Assembly: GCA_017427265.1 (NCBI GenBank)
Contig: JAFRTG010000047.1
Location: 1-64,000, forward strand
DNA: 64,000 bases
DNA from: Oscillospiraceae bacterium
GTDB taxonomy: Bacteria > Bacillota > Clostridia > Oscillospirales > Ruminococcaceae
Direction of reading: 5' to 3'
Position numbers and translations under genes: made by a program. This document shows positions 16,933 to 26,329 of this stretch, piece after piece; the stretch's first letter is position 1; every line of letters begins with the position of its first letter. Below the pieces are notes generated by a model, which did not search any database, was not told the DNA's origin, and saw only the letters and a list, made by a program, of their open reading frames with translations.

Positions 16933-19242
16933 TTATTGCGCAGCGATCCCGAAAAGCGCCTGCCCGATGCAAAGGCCGCCGTCGTTCGGGGGAATCAGGC
17001 TGTGCAGCAGGACGGTGAAGCCCGCCGCGGTCAGCTGTTCGTGACAGAGCCGCGTCAGCAGACGGTTCTGAAAGACGCCGCCGCTGAGTGCACATACCGA
17101 AAGACCGGTCTTTTCGCGGATTTTCATGCAGGCATCCCGCAGCATGACACTGAGCGCTGCATGGAACTGATATGCGAGAAAACGCTGATTTTCCGGCGTG
17201 CGCTCCGAAAGATACCGCTGCGTGATCTCTGCGGCGAGCGCCGTTGTGCAGAGCGTCAGGAAGCCGCTTTCTTCTGCGGTGCCTGTTGTCAGAATGCACG
17301 CAGAATCACCGTTTTCGGCGGCGTGTTGCTCTGCGGCATTCATCAGCGCGGATGCGGCTTCTCCCTCAAAGGTCGAGGACAGGCGGATGCCGAGAATCGC
17401 GGCAATCGCATCGAACAGTCTGCCGCAGCTCGTCGAGCGGACGCTGTTGACGCCCATGCGCGCCATATTGGTCTGCACCTTGTATTCCTGCGCGGTGCAG
17501 AGGCCGAGCGTTTCGCAGATTGCCTGCGCGCTTTCACCGTCTGCATCCCGCAGCAGCGCGGACGCAATGCGCCGCCCCTCTCTGGCGGAGAGGTCGCCGC
17601 CGGTCTGGATGAACGGCGTAATGCTGCCCGCGCGGATATATCCGGACGGGTCACAGAGCAGCAGCTCGCCGCCCCAGATTGTGCCGTCGTCGCCGTAGCC
17701 GGTGCCGTCCAGACTGATGCCGATGACGCGCTCCGTGACATTGTTTTCTGCCGTGCAGGAGAGCACATGCGCATAGTGATGCTGCACCTGAACCAGCGGA
17801 ATTCCGCGTTCCTGCGCAATTTCCTGCGCGGCTGTGACCGTATTGTACAGCGGGTGCGTATCACAGACGATCAGCTCCGGCTCTGCTTCCAGCAGACCGC
17901 ACATCCGGTCAACGGATTCGCGGAGCGCCTCTGCGGTGCGGATATCGGCCATATCCCCGATATAGGGCGAGGCATAGAGCAGGCCGCCCTTTGCGATGCA
18001 GAATGTATTTTTCAGCTCGCCGCCGATTGCCAGCACGGTTTTGTGCTGCTTGCGGTGAATCATAACGGGCAGCGGCGCAAATCCGCGGGAGCGCCGGATC
18101 ATGTACGGCTTTCCGAACAGCCAGTCGCAGACCGAATCGTCCGCGCGCAGACGGATTCTGCGGTCGTGCGAGAGCATGATATCGCAGAAGCCGCTGATCT
18201 CTTTGACTGCGTCCGCATCGTTCCGGCAGATCGGCGCGCCGTGCGCGTTGCCGCTTGTCATGACAAGGCAGTCCGTCATGGCGATGCCGTCGGGATAATC
18301 AAAGAGCAGCATCTGTACGGGCGCATACGGGAGCATGACGCCGACCGTCCGGTTATCCGGGGCGATTTCTTCGCAGATTGACATGTCTGCGCGCTTTTCA
18401 AGCAGCAATACCGGCTTCTGCCAGCCGGTCAGCATCTCCCGCTGACCGTCCGCAAGAACACATTCGCGTTCGGCGGAGTGCAGGTCGCGCATCATGACGG
18501 CAAACGGCTTCATCGGCCGGTGCTTCAGCATCCGCAGACGCTGAACTGCTTCCGGGTTTTTCGCATCGCAGCAGAGGTGAAATCCGCCGATGCCCTTGAC
18601 TGCGGCGATTCCGCCCTCCATGATTGTCCGCCGCACGGCCGTAATTGCCTCGCCGCCGCGGATATCCGTGCCGATCAGATACAGCGCCGGGCCGCAGTCA
18701 TTGCAGCAGTTCGGCTGCGCGTCGTAGCGTCTGGTCGCCGGGTCGTGATACTCCGCGGCGCAGTCCGGACACATCGGAAACACACGCATACTCGTGCGTT
18801 CCCGGTCGTAGGGCATTGCGTCGAGAATCGTCAGGCGCGGGCCGCACTGCGTACAGTTGATGAACGGGTGCAGATAACGCCGGTTCTGCGGGTCAAAGAG
18901 CTCTGCGCGGCATTGGTCGCAGGTCGCAATGTCAGGTGATACGAAGATATCGCCGTATTCCCGTTCGCTTTCGATGATTGAAAATGATTCATAGGATTCT
19001 GCCGTGTCCGGCGGAATCTCCTCGCTGTCCATGCCGAGGATCACGGCGCGGTCAGGCGGCGTATTGCGCACGGCTTCCGTGAAGCTGCGGAGCGCTTCGG
19101 GCGTGCCCTGCGCAAGAATCTCCACATAGGAGCCCTTGTTTGCAACGGTACCGCGGATGCCGAAGCGTTCGGCTGTCACGGCAGTAAACGGGCGGAAGCC
19201 GACACCCTGCACAATGCCGTAAACATGGATATTCAGTGTCAA
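16933..19242 (-). CDS. hypF: HypF, carbamoyltransferase
   Basis: Makes the carbamoyl-adenylate used for cyanide ligands. About 769 residues with all domains in order: acylphosphatase (HVYGIVQGVGFRPF), zinc fingers (CDQC, CTQC, CPDC, CNDC), the YrdC-like domain (IGGFHLCCDAKN), and the Kae1-like C-terminal domain (VQVQHHYAHVLSC; SLDGTGYGDDGTIWG; SGGVFQNRLL). The start is taken at a TTG (19240-19242) with AGAGAGGAGG upstream because the acylphosphatase domain begins there. It follows a hypothetical gene by 16 bp. Confidence 0.96.
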   Translation of the reverse strand: MTLNIHVYGIVQGVGFRPFTAVTAERFGIRGTVANKGSYVEILAQGTPEALRSFTEAVRNTPPDRAVILGMDSEEIPPDTAESYESFSIIESEREYGDIFVSPDIATCDQCRAELFDPQNRRYLHPFINCTQCGPRLTILDAMPYDRERTSMRVFPMCPDCAAEYHDPATRRYDAQPNCCNDCGPALYLIGTDIRGGEAITAVRRTIMEGGIAAVKGIGGFHLCCDAKNPEAVQRLRMLKHRPMKPFAVMMRDLHSAERECVLADGQREMLTGWQKPVLLLEKRADMSICEEIAPDNRTVGVMLPYAPVQMLLFDYPDGIAMTDCLVMTSGNAHGAPICRNDADAVKEISGFCDIMLSHDRRIRLRADDSVCDWLFGKPYMIRRSRGFAPLPVMIHRKQHKTVLAIGGELKNTFCIAKGGLLYASPYIGDMADIRTAEALRESVDRMCGLLEAEPELIVCDTHPLYNTVTAAQEIAQERGIPLVQVQHHYAHVLSCTAENNVTERVIGISLDGTGYGDDGTIWGGELLLCDPSGYIRAGSITPFIQTGGDLSAREGRRIASALLRDADGESAQAICETLGLCTAQEYKVQTNMARMGVNSVRSTSCGRLFDAIAAILGIRLSSTFEGEAASALMNAAEQHAAENGDSACILTTGTAEESGFLTLCTTALAAEITQRYLSERTPENQRFLAYQFHAALSVMLRDACMKIREKTGLSVCALSGGVFQNRLLTRLCHEQLTAAGFTVLLHSLIPPNDGGLCIGQALFGIAAQ

Positions 19243-19258
19243 GCAGGGAGCCTCCTCT

Positions 19259-19846
19259 CTAAATGATTGACCAGAGCGTGACGGCGGATTCGTAGGCGGC
19301 GGGGTCTGCATACGGCAGATCATGGTGCAGCCATACAAGCCGGAACCGGATTTCTTTTTCAGTGCGATCCAGCAGCCGGAACTGATAACCGCTCCAGTCT
19401 GGTAACGGAATCAGGACGTATCTGCTGAATTTTGATTCGTCGTACTGCGCCGGCGGCTTCAGGCCGATCCGCACGCCGCCCTGTATGACCGGAACAGCCT
19501 GCCGGTCCTTTTCGGCATCATTGGGGTCCGCGGCACCGAGACTCAGCGTATAGCCGCCGCAGGTTGTCACATTTGCAACGGCGTATTCGTCGCTGTCGCC
19601 GTAGGTGAAATGTGCCGCACCGCAGAGCCGCAGCGTATACACCATGCCGGGTGTCAGCGCGGCGGTATCTATGCTGACCGTGTACTGATCCTGCGCCGTG
19701 AACGGGACATTCCGCTGCGCAATATCGTCCCAAATTTCTGCGCGGTACGGCAGAATCTCCTGCCGGATGCAGAAGGGCACCGGATGCCCCGCGGAATCGG
19801 TCAGCCGCAGAACGCCGCACGGCGTTTCAAATTCCGTCACAGCCAT
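19259..19846 (-). CDS. Hypothetical beta-rich protein
   Basis: 195 residues with no signal peptide and a high content of predicted strands (YTLRLCGAAHFTYGDSDEY, VLIPLPDWSGYQFRLL). It overlaps the upstream acetyltransferase gene by 10 bp and precedes hypF by 16 bp, so it is firmly embedded in the block. I do not recognise the family. Confidence 0.6.
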   Translation of the reverse strand: MAVTEFETPCGVLRLTDSAGHPVPFCIRQEILPYRAEIWDDIAQRNVPFTAQDQYTVSIDTAALTPGMVYTLRLCGAAHFTYGDSDEYAVANVTTCGGYTLSLGAADPNDAEKDRQAVPVIQGGVRIGLKPPAQYDESKFSRYVLIPLPDWSGYQFRLLDRTEKEIRFRLVWLHHDLPYADPAAYESAVTLWSII

Positions 19847-20271
19847 TGGTTGAACGCCGTTTTGTCCGCACTGCTGTAGCCCGCACGTTCGTAGAACCGC
19901 AGGGTGCTTTCCAGCTTTGAGCCGGTCATCAGCATCATTTTATAGCAGTTTTCCCGCAGTGCGATCTGTTTTGCGTAATCAAGACATGCCGTTGCGAGCC
20001 CGCGGCCGCGGTAATCGGCGTGCGTCACGACGTTTTCAATCAGCGCATAGGGGCGCAGATCATGCGTCAGATTCGGCACGATCACGCAGACGCAGGACGA
20101 AACGATTCTGCCGTCCTCCTCCGCGACGATGATATGATAATCGGGGTCGCTGAGAATCCGGTCGCGGAGCGCATCCCGGCGGGGGCTGCTTTCCGGAACT
20201 GATTTTTCATGCAGATGCGTGTATAATTGCAGGAGGCTTTCAAAATCCTGCGCCTGAAGTTCCCGAATCAT
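19837..20271 (-). CDS. GNAT acetyltransferase
   Basis: 144 residues. Acetyl-CoA motif THADYRGRGLATACLDYA and the end pattern RFYERAGYSS are clear. It starts 3 bp after the component-1-like gene, so it belongs to the same transcript. Such enzymes often acetylate small molecules or proteins; the substrate is not known. Confidence 0.85.
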   Translation of the reverse strand: MIRELQAQDFESLLQLYTHLHEKSVPESSPRRDALRDRILSDPDYHIIVAEEDGRIVSSCVCVIVPNLTHDLRPYALIENVVTHADYRGRGLATACLDYAKQIALRENCYKMMLMTGSKLESTLRFYERAGYSSADKTAFNQWL

Positions 20272-20274
20272 AGC

Positions 20275-21303
20275 TTACTCCTTTGCTGAGCCGGATACCG
20301 CATAATGCGGAAAATCCATCCATTCGCCGGTGAATCCCGGCACCGCACGCCGCAGCATATTGTCGGCGATGATGACGTCATATTCTGCGGCGGCCCTGCG
20401 CAGATCTGCTTCTGCGGAGATGCGGAAATCGCCGTCCTGCGCATAGCGGCTGTCCTGCATGAACCATGTCGCGCAGGTGACTTCGCAGCCTGTGATGCGT
20501 TCGCGCAGTGCGTTGGCCGCAAACTGCTGGTGCACGATCAGAACACGTTTGCCGGAAAGCGCCGCAGCCTTTGCCGTCAGGCCGTCCGGCAGAACCGGAT
20601 AACCGACCGAAAACGGGGTTCCGAAGGTGTCGCGCAGATATTCCGCCGCCTTGAGTCCGGCCGGTGAAATGACAAGAATCTGCTCGCATTCCGATGCGCT
20701 GCGGATTGCATCGAGACCGCTGTCCATGCCAAAGCAGACGACCTCGTTCCAGCCCTGCTGCCGCAGCGCTGCGATGATGCTGTCTGCGCGTGTCAGACCG
20801 GTCTCAAGCGGCGTTGCACCGAGTACGCCGAGCGTTCCTGCTCTGACAGGCAGCTGCTCTTTTGCAAATTCGCGGAACAGCCGCACATAGGCGAGACTTT
20901 CCCCGAAGTCACAGAGCCTTGTGCCGTCTGTCTCTGTTACGATGCAGGGCAGACCGGTTTTCTTTTCGGCCATGCGCTTCAATGCCTGAAAATCAGTTGC
21001 GATGACCGCAGGCACCGGCGTCCCGACGATCGCCGTAAAGGCCGCGGGAATCTGCTCCGTGATCTGTGCGAGCTTTTCGATCAGCAGCTTGTCGTGGCCG
21101 AGAATCGCGTCCATATCGCGCAGCCCCGCACTGAACAAAGCCGAGCGCTTTTCGTGCCAGCGGGGTTCGTCGAAGCCGCAGACATTGCCTGCGCAGCCGC
21201 CGGCATCGCAGATGACCGTGATGCCGCCCAGCTCGTAAAAGACCGCACATGCGCCGGAATCATCGGGCGCGAGCGGCGAAAGATGTGTCAGCAGACTGCT
21301 CAT
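20275..21303 (-). CDS. Nitrogenase component-1-like subunit, beta-like, set 2
   Basis: 342-residue homolog of the 382-residue subunit encoded at 23852-25000. Both share GAC..xYELGG, a GC near residue 37, FDEPRW and DAILG. In NifD/NifK-type folds these Cys bind a bridging Fe-S cluster. Here Cys19 and Cys37 are kept, but the third ligand position is changed (IVGTP instead of VCGSP), and extra Cys32 and Cys42 appear. This suggests a different cluster or a non-catalytic partner. It overlaps the alpha-like gene by four bases. It is too short and too diverged to be NifK, and no FeMo-cofactor genes are present. Function unknown. Confidence 0.85.
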   Translation of the reverse strand: MSSLLTHLSPLAPDDSGACAVFYELGGITVICDAGGCAGNVCGFDEPRWHEKRSALFSAGLRDMDAILGHDKLLIEKLAQITEQIPAAFTAIVGTPVPAVIATDFQALKRMAEKKTGLPCIVTETDGTRLCDFGESLAYVRLFREFAKEQLPVRAGTLGVLGATPLETGLTRADSIIAALRQQGWNEVVCFGMDSGLDAIRSASECEQILVISPAGLKAAEYLRDTFGTPFSVGYPVLPDGLTAKAAALSGKRVLIVHQQFAANALRERITGCEVTCATWFMQDSRYAQDGDFRISAEADLRRAAAEYDVIIADNMLRRAVPGFTGEWMDFPHYAVSGSAKE

Positions 21304-22589
21304 GATGTCACCCCCTGCAGTGCCGCTTCGAGCTGTTCAAACAGGAGCGTCACGCCGCGGTAGCCGAACGGCTGCGCCTCCTCCTGAAAGCCGATGCCCG
21401 GCAGATCTCTGTGATAATACATCGCGTCGTTTCCGATGACCGCGTCAAGCTCACATGTGCGCCGGTAATTGAGCATGGTCGGCGACAGATTCGAGTAAAT
21501 GCGCGTTTCCGGCGAAATCTCCGCGAGCTTTTTGATAAAGACAAAGTTGCGCTCTCCGACGGTGCCGTAAATCTCCGGCACGGAGAAGCCGTATTCGGTC
21601 AGGGCGAGCGCAAGCTCAAAGCTGTCTGCGTTGAGGCATTCCCCGACTGCAATGCGCAGCCCGCCGAATCTGTCCTGTACGCGCTCAACGGCTTCCAGCG
21701 CGGTCTGATAACAGTCCGTGTCATCGAACTGCACGCCGAGCGCCTGTCCGAGCAGACGGTACTGATTGCGGATCTTGTCGAGCCGGTAAAGCCGCGTCAG
21801 CTCAATGAACGGAATGCCGAGCCGCTCCTGCATATCCTGTGCGGCAAACCGCGATTCCGCATTGAGCACGAGGTTGAAATTTGCTTTGGAAAGCGCCTGG
21901 TATTCAGCGAAGGTTTGACAGCGGCCGAGCTCGCCGATCGTTTTGATGCCCGCCGATTTCAGCAGCGGATAGATCTCGCAGCCGTCCTCCAGCGCGGAGA
22001 AAAAGCCGAGCAGATTGCAGGCCGTGGAAACGCGCTTCTGCTTTTCCAGCAGCGAATACACCGATTTGCGCACCAGCGCCATCGGCGGCAGTCGTTTTTC
22101 GCGCGTCAGTGCGTACATATATGCCGGAACAGCCGGGATGCCGGTTTTCTCGGTACAGGCGCGGCAGACGCGCTCCATGTCCGTGCCGAGCAGCGCATCG
22201 ACACAGGTGATGCAGATTGCAATCGCAGAGGGCTGTGTTTGACATTCTCCGAGCAGCTCCTCGCAGGCCTGCGGGATTTTTTTGAGATAACGCCCCGTGA
22301 CGATATCGGTATCGTCGAGCATCAGATAGAAAAAGCGTTCGCTGTAGCCGAGCTCGTTGAGCAGCGCGGTATTGCGGCCGCAGCAGCCCGGCGCGACCAG
22401 CAGCATCACGGAGCCCGGAATCGCAAGCCCCGCACGCTTGACGCCGAAGCCCTTGGCGCCCGGCGAGTTGTAATCAAGCGTCGCCGGCGAGCTGTAGATC
22501 ATGTGCTTTGCCGAATTGAGCTCCGGCGGCAGATTTTCAAAGCCGCGGGCAGTCAGCTCCGCCGCGGTGATGGAATATGCGTTATTCAA
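21300..22589 (-). CDS. Nitrogenase component-1-like subunit, alpha-like, set 2
   Basis: 429 residues of the nitrogenase component 1 oxidoreductase fold. Features: an IPGSVMLLVAPGCCGR loop with adjacent Cys69-Cys70, LDDTDIVTGRY (the E/D-x-D-I-V-x-G motif of NifD/E relatives), and ICITCVDALLGTD with Cys126 and Cys129. It resembles the set 1 subunit at 25016-26326 in spacing (YN.P, IPG, D.x.G, C.....G.D), so the two sets look like a duplicated cassette. It overlaps the flavin-type gene by 8 bp and the beta-like gene by 4 bp. Substrate unknown. Confidence 0.87.
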   Translation of the reverse strand: MNNAYSITAAELTARGFENLPPELNSAKHMIYSSPATLDYNSPGAKGFGVKRAGLAIPGSVMLLVAPGCCGRNTALLNELGYSERFFYLMLDDTDIVTGRYLKKIPQACEELLGECQTQPSAIAICITCVDALLGTDMERVCRACTEKTGIPAVPAYMYALTREKRLPPMALVRKSVYSLLEKQKRVSTACNLLGFFSALEDGCEIYPLLKSAGIKTIGELGRCQTFAEYQALSKANFNLVLNAESRFAAQDMQERLGIPFIELTRLYRLDKIRNQYRLLGQALGVQFDDTDCYQTALEAVERVQDRFGGLRIAVGECLNADSFELALALTEYGFSVPEIYGTVGERNFVFIKKLAEISPETRIYSNLSPTMLNYRRTCELDAVIGNDAMYYHRDLPGIGFQEEAQPFGYRGVTLLFEQLEAALQGVTS

Positions 22590-23067
22590 ATTTCTTCACC
22601 TGTTTCGCCTTGCAGGACAGCGTTTCCGCATCGAGCCGGAACACGGCTGTTTTGTTCGCTGCTTCTGCACGGAATGTCCATTCTTCTTTTCCGGTTGCCT
22701 GCCGCATCAGGCAGCGCAGACCGGCCATCCGCTCCGCTTCATCTGTCACGATGCTGACGCGGCCTGTGCCGGTCACGCTCTGATAGGCCGCCGAATGCCC
22801 GCAGGCGTCCTCCGCGGAAAGCAGCGCGTAATTGCCGTCGATCTCAAAGCCGACGGACGGATTCAGCAGACTGAGCGTATATTTTCGCCCGGCCGCTGCA
22901 CCGTGAAAATAGAACCGGCAGCTGCCGTTTTCGCAGCAGACGCCGTAATTGACGGGCACAATATAGATTTCGCCGTGATCGTAAAACGCAATGCGGATGA
23001 TCTGTTCCTGTTCCAGAAAGGCAGCGATCTGTGCTGCATCGGTAATCTCTCTGTCTGATCTTCTCAT
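22582..23067 (-). CDS. Pyridoxamine 5'-phosphate oxidase-like flavin protein (NimA-like)
   Basis: 161-residue split-barrel protein of the PNPOx/NimA-like group, which bind FMN, heme or F420-type cofactors. Pattern: [43 protein letters not shown], and a central [12 protein letters not shown]. It is inserted between a NifH-like gene and its component-1-like partner genes with overlaps on both sides (4 and 8 bp), so tight co-expression is certain from layout. Whether it delivers electrons, a flavin product or detoxification is not known. Confidence 0.82.
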   Translation of the reverse strand: MRRSDREITDAAQIAAFLEQEQIIRIAFYDHGEIYIVPVNYGVCCENGSCRFYFHGAAAGRKYTLSLLNPSVGFEIDGNYALLSAEDACGHSAAYQSVTGTGRVSIVTDEAERMAGLRCLMRQATGKEEWTFRAEAANKTAVFRLDAETLSCKAKQVKKFE

Positions 23068-23825
23068 GCTTTCTCCTCCTCGGCAATCAACAGGTCAGCG
23101 AGCGCAAAGAACCGCTTTGCGGTTTCGCATTCCGGGTCGCCCTCAATGACGGTTTTCCCCATATCTTCGTACTTTGTGATATCATCCGAGCGCGGGATAT
23201 CCGCGGTAATCGCAAGCCCTGCGGATTCCGCAAAGGCGCGGACCTTCTGCTCCTCATCGGTGACATTCCGGCGGTTGAGAATCAGGCCGCGTACCTTGGC
23301 ATAGCTGCGGTCCTCAAAGTTTTTCACCGCATTGTTGATGTTGTTTGCGGCATAGAGCGCCATTTTTTCGCCGGAGGTGACGATCAGCACCTGCTCTGCA
23401 TAGCCCTCCCGGATCGGCGCGGCAAATCCGCCGCAGACGACGTCACCGAGCACGTCGTAGAGCACGACATCCGGCTGAAAGCGGTCAAAAAGCCGCAGCT
23501 CCTGCAGCAGGCTGAAGGTCGTGATGATGCCGCGTCCTGCACAGCCGAGTCCCGGTGTCGGGCCGCCGGTTTCGATGCAGAGCACCCCGCCGAAGCCGGT
23601 CTGCGAGATCTGCTCCGGCCGGTCGGGCTCGTCGTCGTGATCGCGCATCCAGTCCATGACCGGCGTGACCGGTGTGCCGCCGAGCAGATTGATCGTCGAA
23701 TCGGCCTTTGGGTCACAGCCGATCTGGATGACCCTTTTGCCGCGCATCGCAAATGCTGCCGCGAGATTCGCCGTGCAGGTCGATTTGCCGATGCCGCCTT
23801 TTCCGTAAATTGCCAGTTTTATCAT
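23064..23825 (-). CDS. NifH-like ATPase reductase, set 2
   Basis: 253-residue Fe protein homolog: ATP-driven electron donor to a component-1-like partner. P-loop [10 protein letters not shown] (residues 7-16), GCDPKADST switch (36-44), and both [4Fe-4S] ligands in [10 protein letters not shown] (Cys95) and LGDVVCGGF (Cys131). All key residues of NifH/BchL/CfbC are intact, so it should be a working reductase. It follows the set 1 beta-like gene by 26 bp and overlaps the flavin-type gene by 4 bp. It is one of two such reductases in the block. Confidence 0.93.
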   Translation of the reverse strand: MIKLAIYGKGGIGKSTCTANLAAAFAMRGKRVIQIGCDPKADSTINLLGGTPVTPVMDWMRDHDDEPDRPEQISQTGFGGVLCIETGGPTPGLGCAGRGIITTFSLLQELRLFDRFQPDVVLYDVLGDVVCGGFAAPIREGYAEQVLIVTSGEKMALYAANNINNAVKNFEDRSYAKVRGLILNRRNVTDEEQKVRAFAESAGLAITADIPRSDDITKYEDMGKTVIEGDPECETAKRFFALADLLIAEEEKA

Positions 23826-23851
23826 ATCAAGTTTCCTTTTCGGTATTCCGT

Positions 23852-25000
23852 TCAGAGGTCTGCCGCCCAGGCGTCAAAGCGCGCTGCGGTCAGATCCGGT
23901 ATGATCTTGTCAAAGCACCTGCCGGAAAAGGCATAGTGCGGCAGCTCGATGTGCCGCGTGCCATTCGGCAGAATGAAGCGGTAAAACGGGTCCGCGATGA
24001 CGGCATCCGGCTGCATGTCAGCAAGTGCGGATTCGATTTCGTCCTCCGCAAATACATCGGAATCGGCCGCGCCGAGCATCTCCTCATGATGCGGCAGCGG
24101 GCAGATTACATTTGCCGCAAAGCCGGTCAGACTCAGCTGCGCGGCGATCGAGCCCGCAGAGACCGCCTCTCCGATGACCGTGATCTTTTTTCCCGCTGTG
24201 CCGCGCAGGGCGCAGGGATAAGCATGGGCTCCGGTCTCGGCGCTCTGCCGCAGCGATGCCGCAAGCTGTGCGGAAAAAGCTGCGCCGTAAGGGACGCCGC
24301 AGACATACGGGATTCCGAAGCGTTCATACAGATATTCCGCGGCGGCAAATCCGCATTCGGAAAGCACCAGACTGACCGACGCTTCCGCAGCCTGCGCCAG
24401 CGTTTCCGGCGTATCGCCCATTGCAAAGCAGGACACAACGGAAAAGCCCGCTTCCTGCAGCCAGGCGCGGATATGCGGAACCGTCTGAAGATTGCCGAAA
24501 TCCAGCGGGGTCGCACCGAGCAGATTGACGCCGTTCGGGCGCTTTTGCGCAGCGGGCTGCACGAACAGCTCTGCCGCTGCACGCAGGGCTTCTGACGCGC
24601 CTTCCGGATAGGAATGCATACCGTTGGTGTGAAGCGCAACGGTCCGTATGCCGGTGCGCTGTCCGATTTCGGCAGCGACCGCATCGAAATCCACGCCGAT
24701 CATCATGGGCATGGGAGAGCCGCAGACCGCAATGAACCGCGGGTTCTGATCGGCGGCGGCAGCGGCGGTATCCGCGATGAGCTTTTCGTCGTTGCCGAGA
24801 ATCGCGTCCAGCTCCGTCAGCGCGGAGATATAGGTCATGGACTGCTTGTCCCACCAGCGCGGCTCATCGAACGTGGCATAGGTCGAATTGCAGCCGGATG
24901 CATCGTGCACGACGGTCAGACCGCCCAGCTCATAGAGCGCGGAGCAGGCGCCGGCGGTATCGGCTGCATAGCAGGGAATGATTTTTGCAGTATGCTTCAT
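23852..25000 (-). CDS. Nitrogenase component-1-like subunit, beta-like, set 1
   Basis: 382 residues. Three Cys at positions expected for the shared Fe-S cluster are present: Cys19 ([13 protein letters not shown]), Cys37 ([10 protein letters not shown]) and Cys93 ([12 protein letters not shown]). [16 protein letters not shown] and [11 protein letters not shown] match the NifK-like region between the second and third ligand. No FeMo-cofactor His/Cys context is seen, so it is closer in kind to nitrogenase-like reductases than to true nitrogenase. It lies 15 bp after the alpha-like gene. Function unknown. Confidence 0.87.
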   Translation of the reverse strand: MKHTAKIIPCYAADTAGACSALYELGGLTVVHDASGCNSTYATFDEPRWWDKQSMTYISALTELDAILGNDEKLIADTAAAAADQNPRFIAVCGSPMPMMIGVDFDAVAAEIGQRTGIRTVALHTNGMHSYPEGASEALRAAAELFVQPAAQKRPNGVNLLGATPLDFGNLQTVPHIRAWLQEAGFSVVSCFAMGDTPETLAQAAEASVSLVLSECGFAAAEYLYERFGIPYVCGVPYGAAFSAQLAASLRQSAETGAHAYPCALRGTAGKKITVIGEAVSAGSIAAQLSLTGFAANVICPLPHHEEMLGAADSDVFAEDEIESALADMQPDAVIADPFYRFILPNGTRHIELPHYAFSGRCFDKIIPDLTAARFDAWAADL

Positions 25001-25015
25001 GCAGATGCTCCCTTC

Positions 25016-26326
25016 TCACAGCAGACAGGATGCGCAGCCGAAGCCCTTGTGCCGCAGCAGTGCGCGGCGGTCCTTCGGGGTGCGGCAGGCATCCGCTGCA
25101 AGCGCTGCGATCGCGCGGATGCCGGAAAACCCGTAATATCCGCCGTTGAGGATCAGGTTGACAAAGTGATCGGATGCAAAGTAATAGGCGGCCTTCTGCC
25201 CGAATGCGAGCAGCGGCTCTGCTGCATCGGTATGATGGTGCAGCATATTGACATTCGCAGGCGCAAGGATCATCAGCGCGGGAAAGTTCTGCTGCAGCCA
25301 TCCAAAGGCAGCGGATTCCTCTCCGACTGTATCCGCAATGAGATATTTCACATTGATGCCATGCTTCAGAAGCAGCACTGCCAGCGAAAACGGCCGCGAG
25401 ACAAAGGTATAGTCAATCGCAGCGGGCATGTTGCCGAGGGTCTGCTTGAGCGCATCAAGCGCAGCATCCGCAGCGGCAATGTCCGCAGAAAAATCGGGGC
25501 AGGGGATGCCGAGTGCATCACAGAGCGTCTGATAATGCGCCGTGATTTCATCATAGTCAAAGCTGTTCGGCAGATAGAGCGACGGCGTGTCAAAGCGCTC
25601 CGTCAGCAGCTCTGCCGCGCCGGAGGCCGTCGGCAGATATGTGATGTTCAGCGAACATTCCGCGAGCTGCAGATATTCTTCATAGGTTTTGCAGAGCGTC
25701 AGATCACGCAGCGTAAAGCCTGCGCCGCGGATGATCTGCACGAGCTCGGAGCTTTCGTCGGTCGGTCGGTCGTTTCCGATGATGCCGACGGCCTTCGGAT
25801 TTTTCGGCAGCGGCTGCAGCGGCAGATACATCTGCCGGCAGGTCTGCACGACCGGCGGGAGCGTCTCCCGCATGGTCGGCGTCATATAGCAATCGACAAA
25901 GGTGATATCCGGAAAGCGTTCCGAGAGCGCTGCGATGACAGCGTCAAAGTCGCAGCCGGCAAACAGATGCATACAGCTGAGAAACAGCAGTACCACCGGC
26001 GGATGCTGCTCCAGCCTGTCAACGATTTCCGCAGTGCCGTCAATGAGGCTTTCCTCCAGCGTGCCGTTGAACATGTCCTCCTCGGTCAGTGAGATCCAGC
26101 TGAGGCGTTCGAGTGCGTTCATCTCCGCTGCTGTCAGAATGACACCGCGCAGACATCCCTGCGCACAGCCGTAGATCTGGTGCGCACCGGGAATCAGCAT
26201 GCCCATCTGCACAATGTTCCACATGCCGCGTGCAGGCGGATTGTATTCCAGTCCGGAGAGGAACAGACATTCAGGGTCGGCGTCTGCAATGCGGACAGAC
26301 GGCGGCTTTTTCAGATTCTTCTGCAT
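25016..26326 (-). CDS. Nitrogenase component-1-like subunit, alpha-like, set 1
   Basis: 436 residues. N-terminal Cys20; then IYGCAQGCLRGV with Cys54 and Cys58; then LSCMHLFAGCDFDAV with Cys118 and Cys125; TEEDMFNG replaces the E-x-D-I-V-x-G motif. The extreme C-terminus ends CASCLL, an unusual C-x-x-C tail. It starts 3 bp after the NifH-like gene and is followed by its beta-like partner, giving an H-alpha-beta order like nifHDK. No nifB, nifE or nifN is seen. Confidence 0.87.
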   Translation of the reverse strand: MQKNLKKPPSVRIADADPECLFLSGLEYNPPARGMWNIVQMGMLIPGAHQIYGCAQGCLRGVILTAAEMNALERLSWISLTEEDMFNGTLEESLIDGTAEIVDRLEQHPPVVLLFLSCMHLFAGCDFDAVIAALSERFPDITFVDCYMTPTMRETLPPVVQTCRQMYLPLQPLPKNPKAVGIIGNDRPTDESSELVQIIRGAGFTLRDLTLCKTYEEYLQLAECSLNITYLPTASGAAELLTERFDTPSLYLPNSFDYDEITAHYQTLCDALGIPCPDFSADIAAADAALDALKQTLGNMPAAIDYTFVSRPFSLAVLLLKHGINVKYLIADTVGEESAAFGWLQQNFPALMILAPANVNMLHHHTDAAEPLLAFGQKAAYYFASDHFVNLILNGGYYGFSGIRAIAALAADACRTPKDRRALLRHKGFGCASCLL

Positions 26327-26329
26327 ATT

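Noticed and set aside
11380-19242. [NiFe] hydrogenase maturation as the obvious role of the hyp genes
   Set aside because: No hypA, hypB or hydrogenase structural genes here; not ruled out for the rest of the genome, so kept as an alternative.
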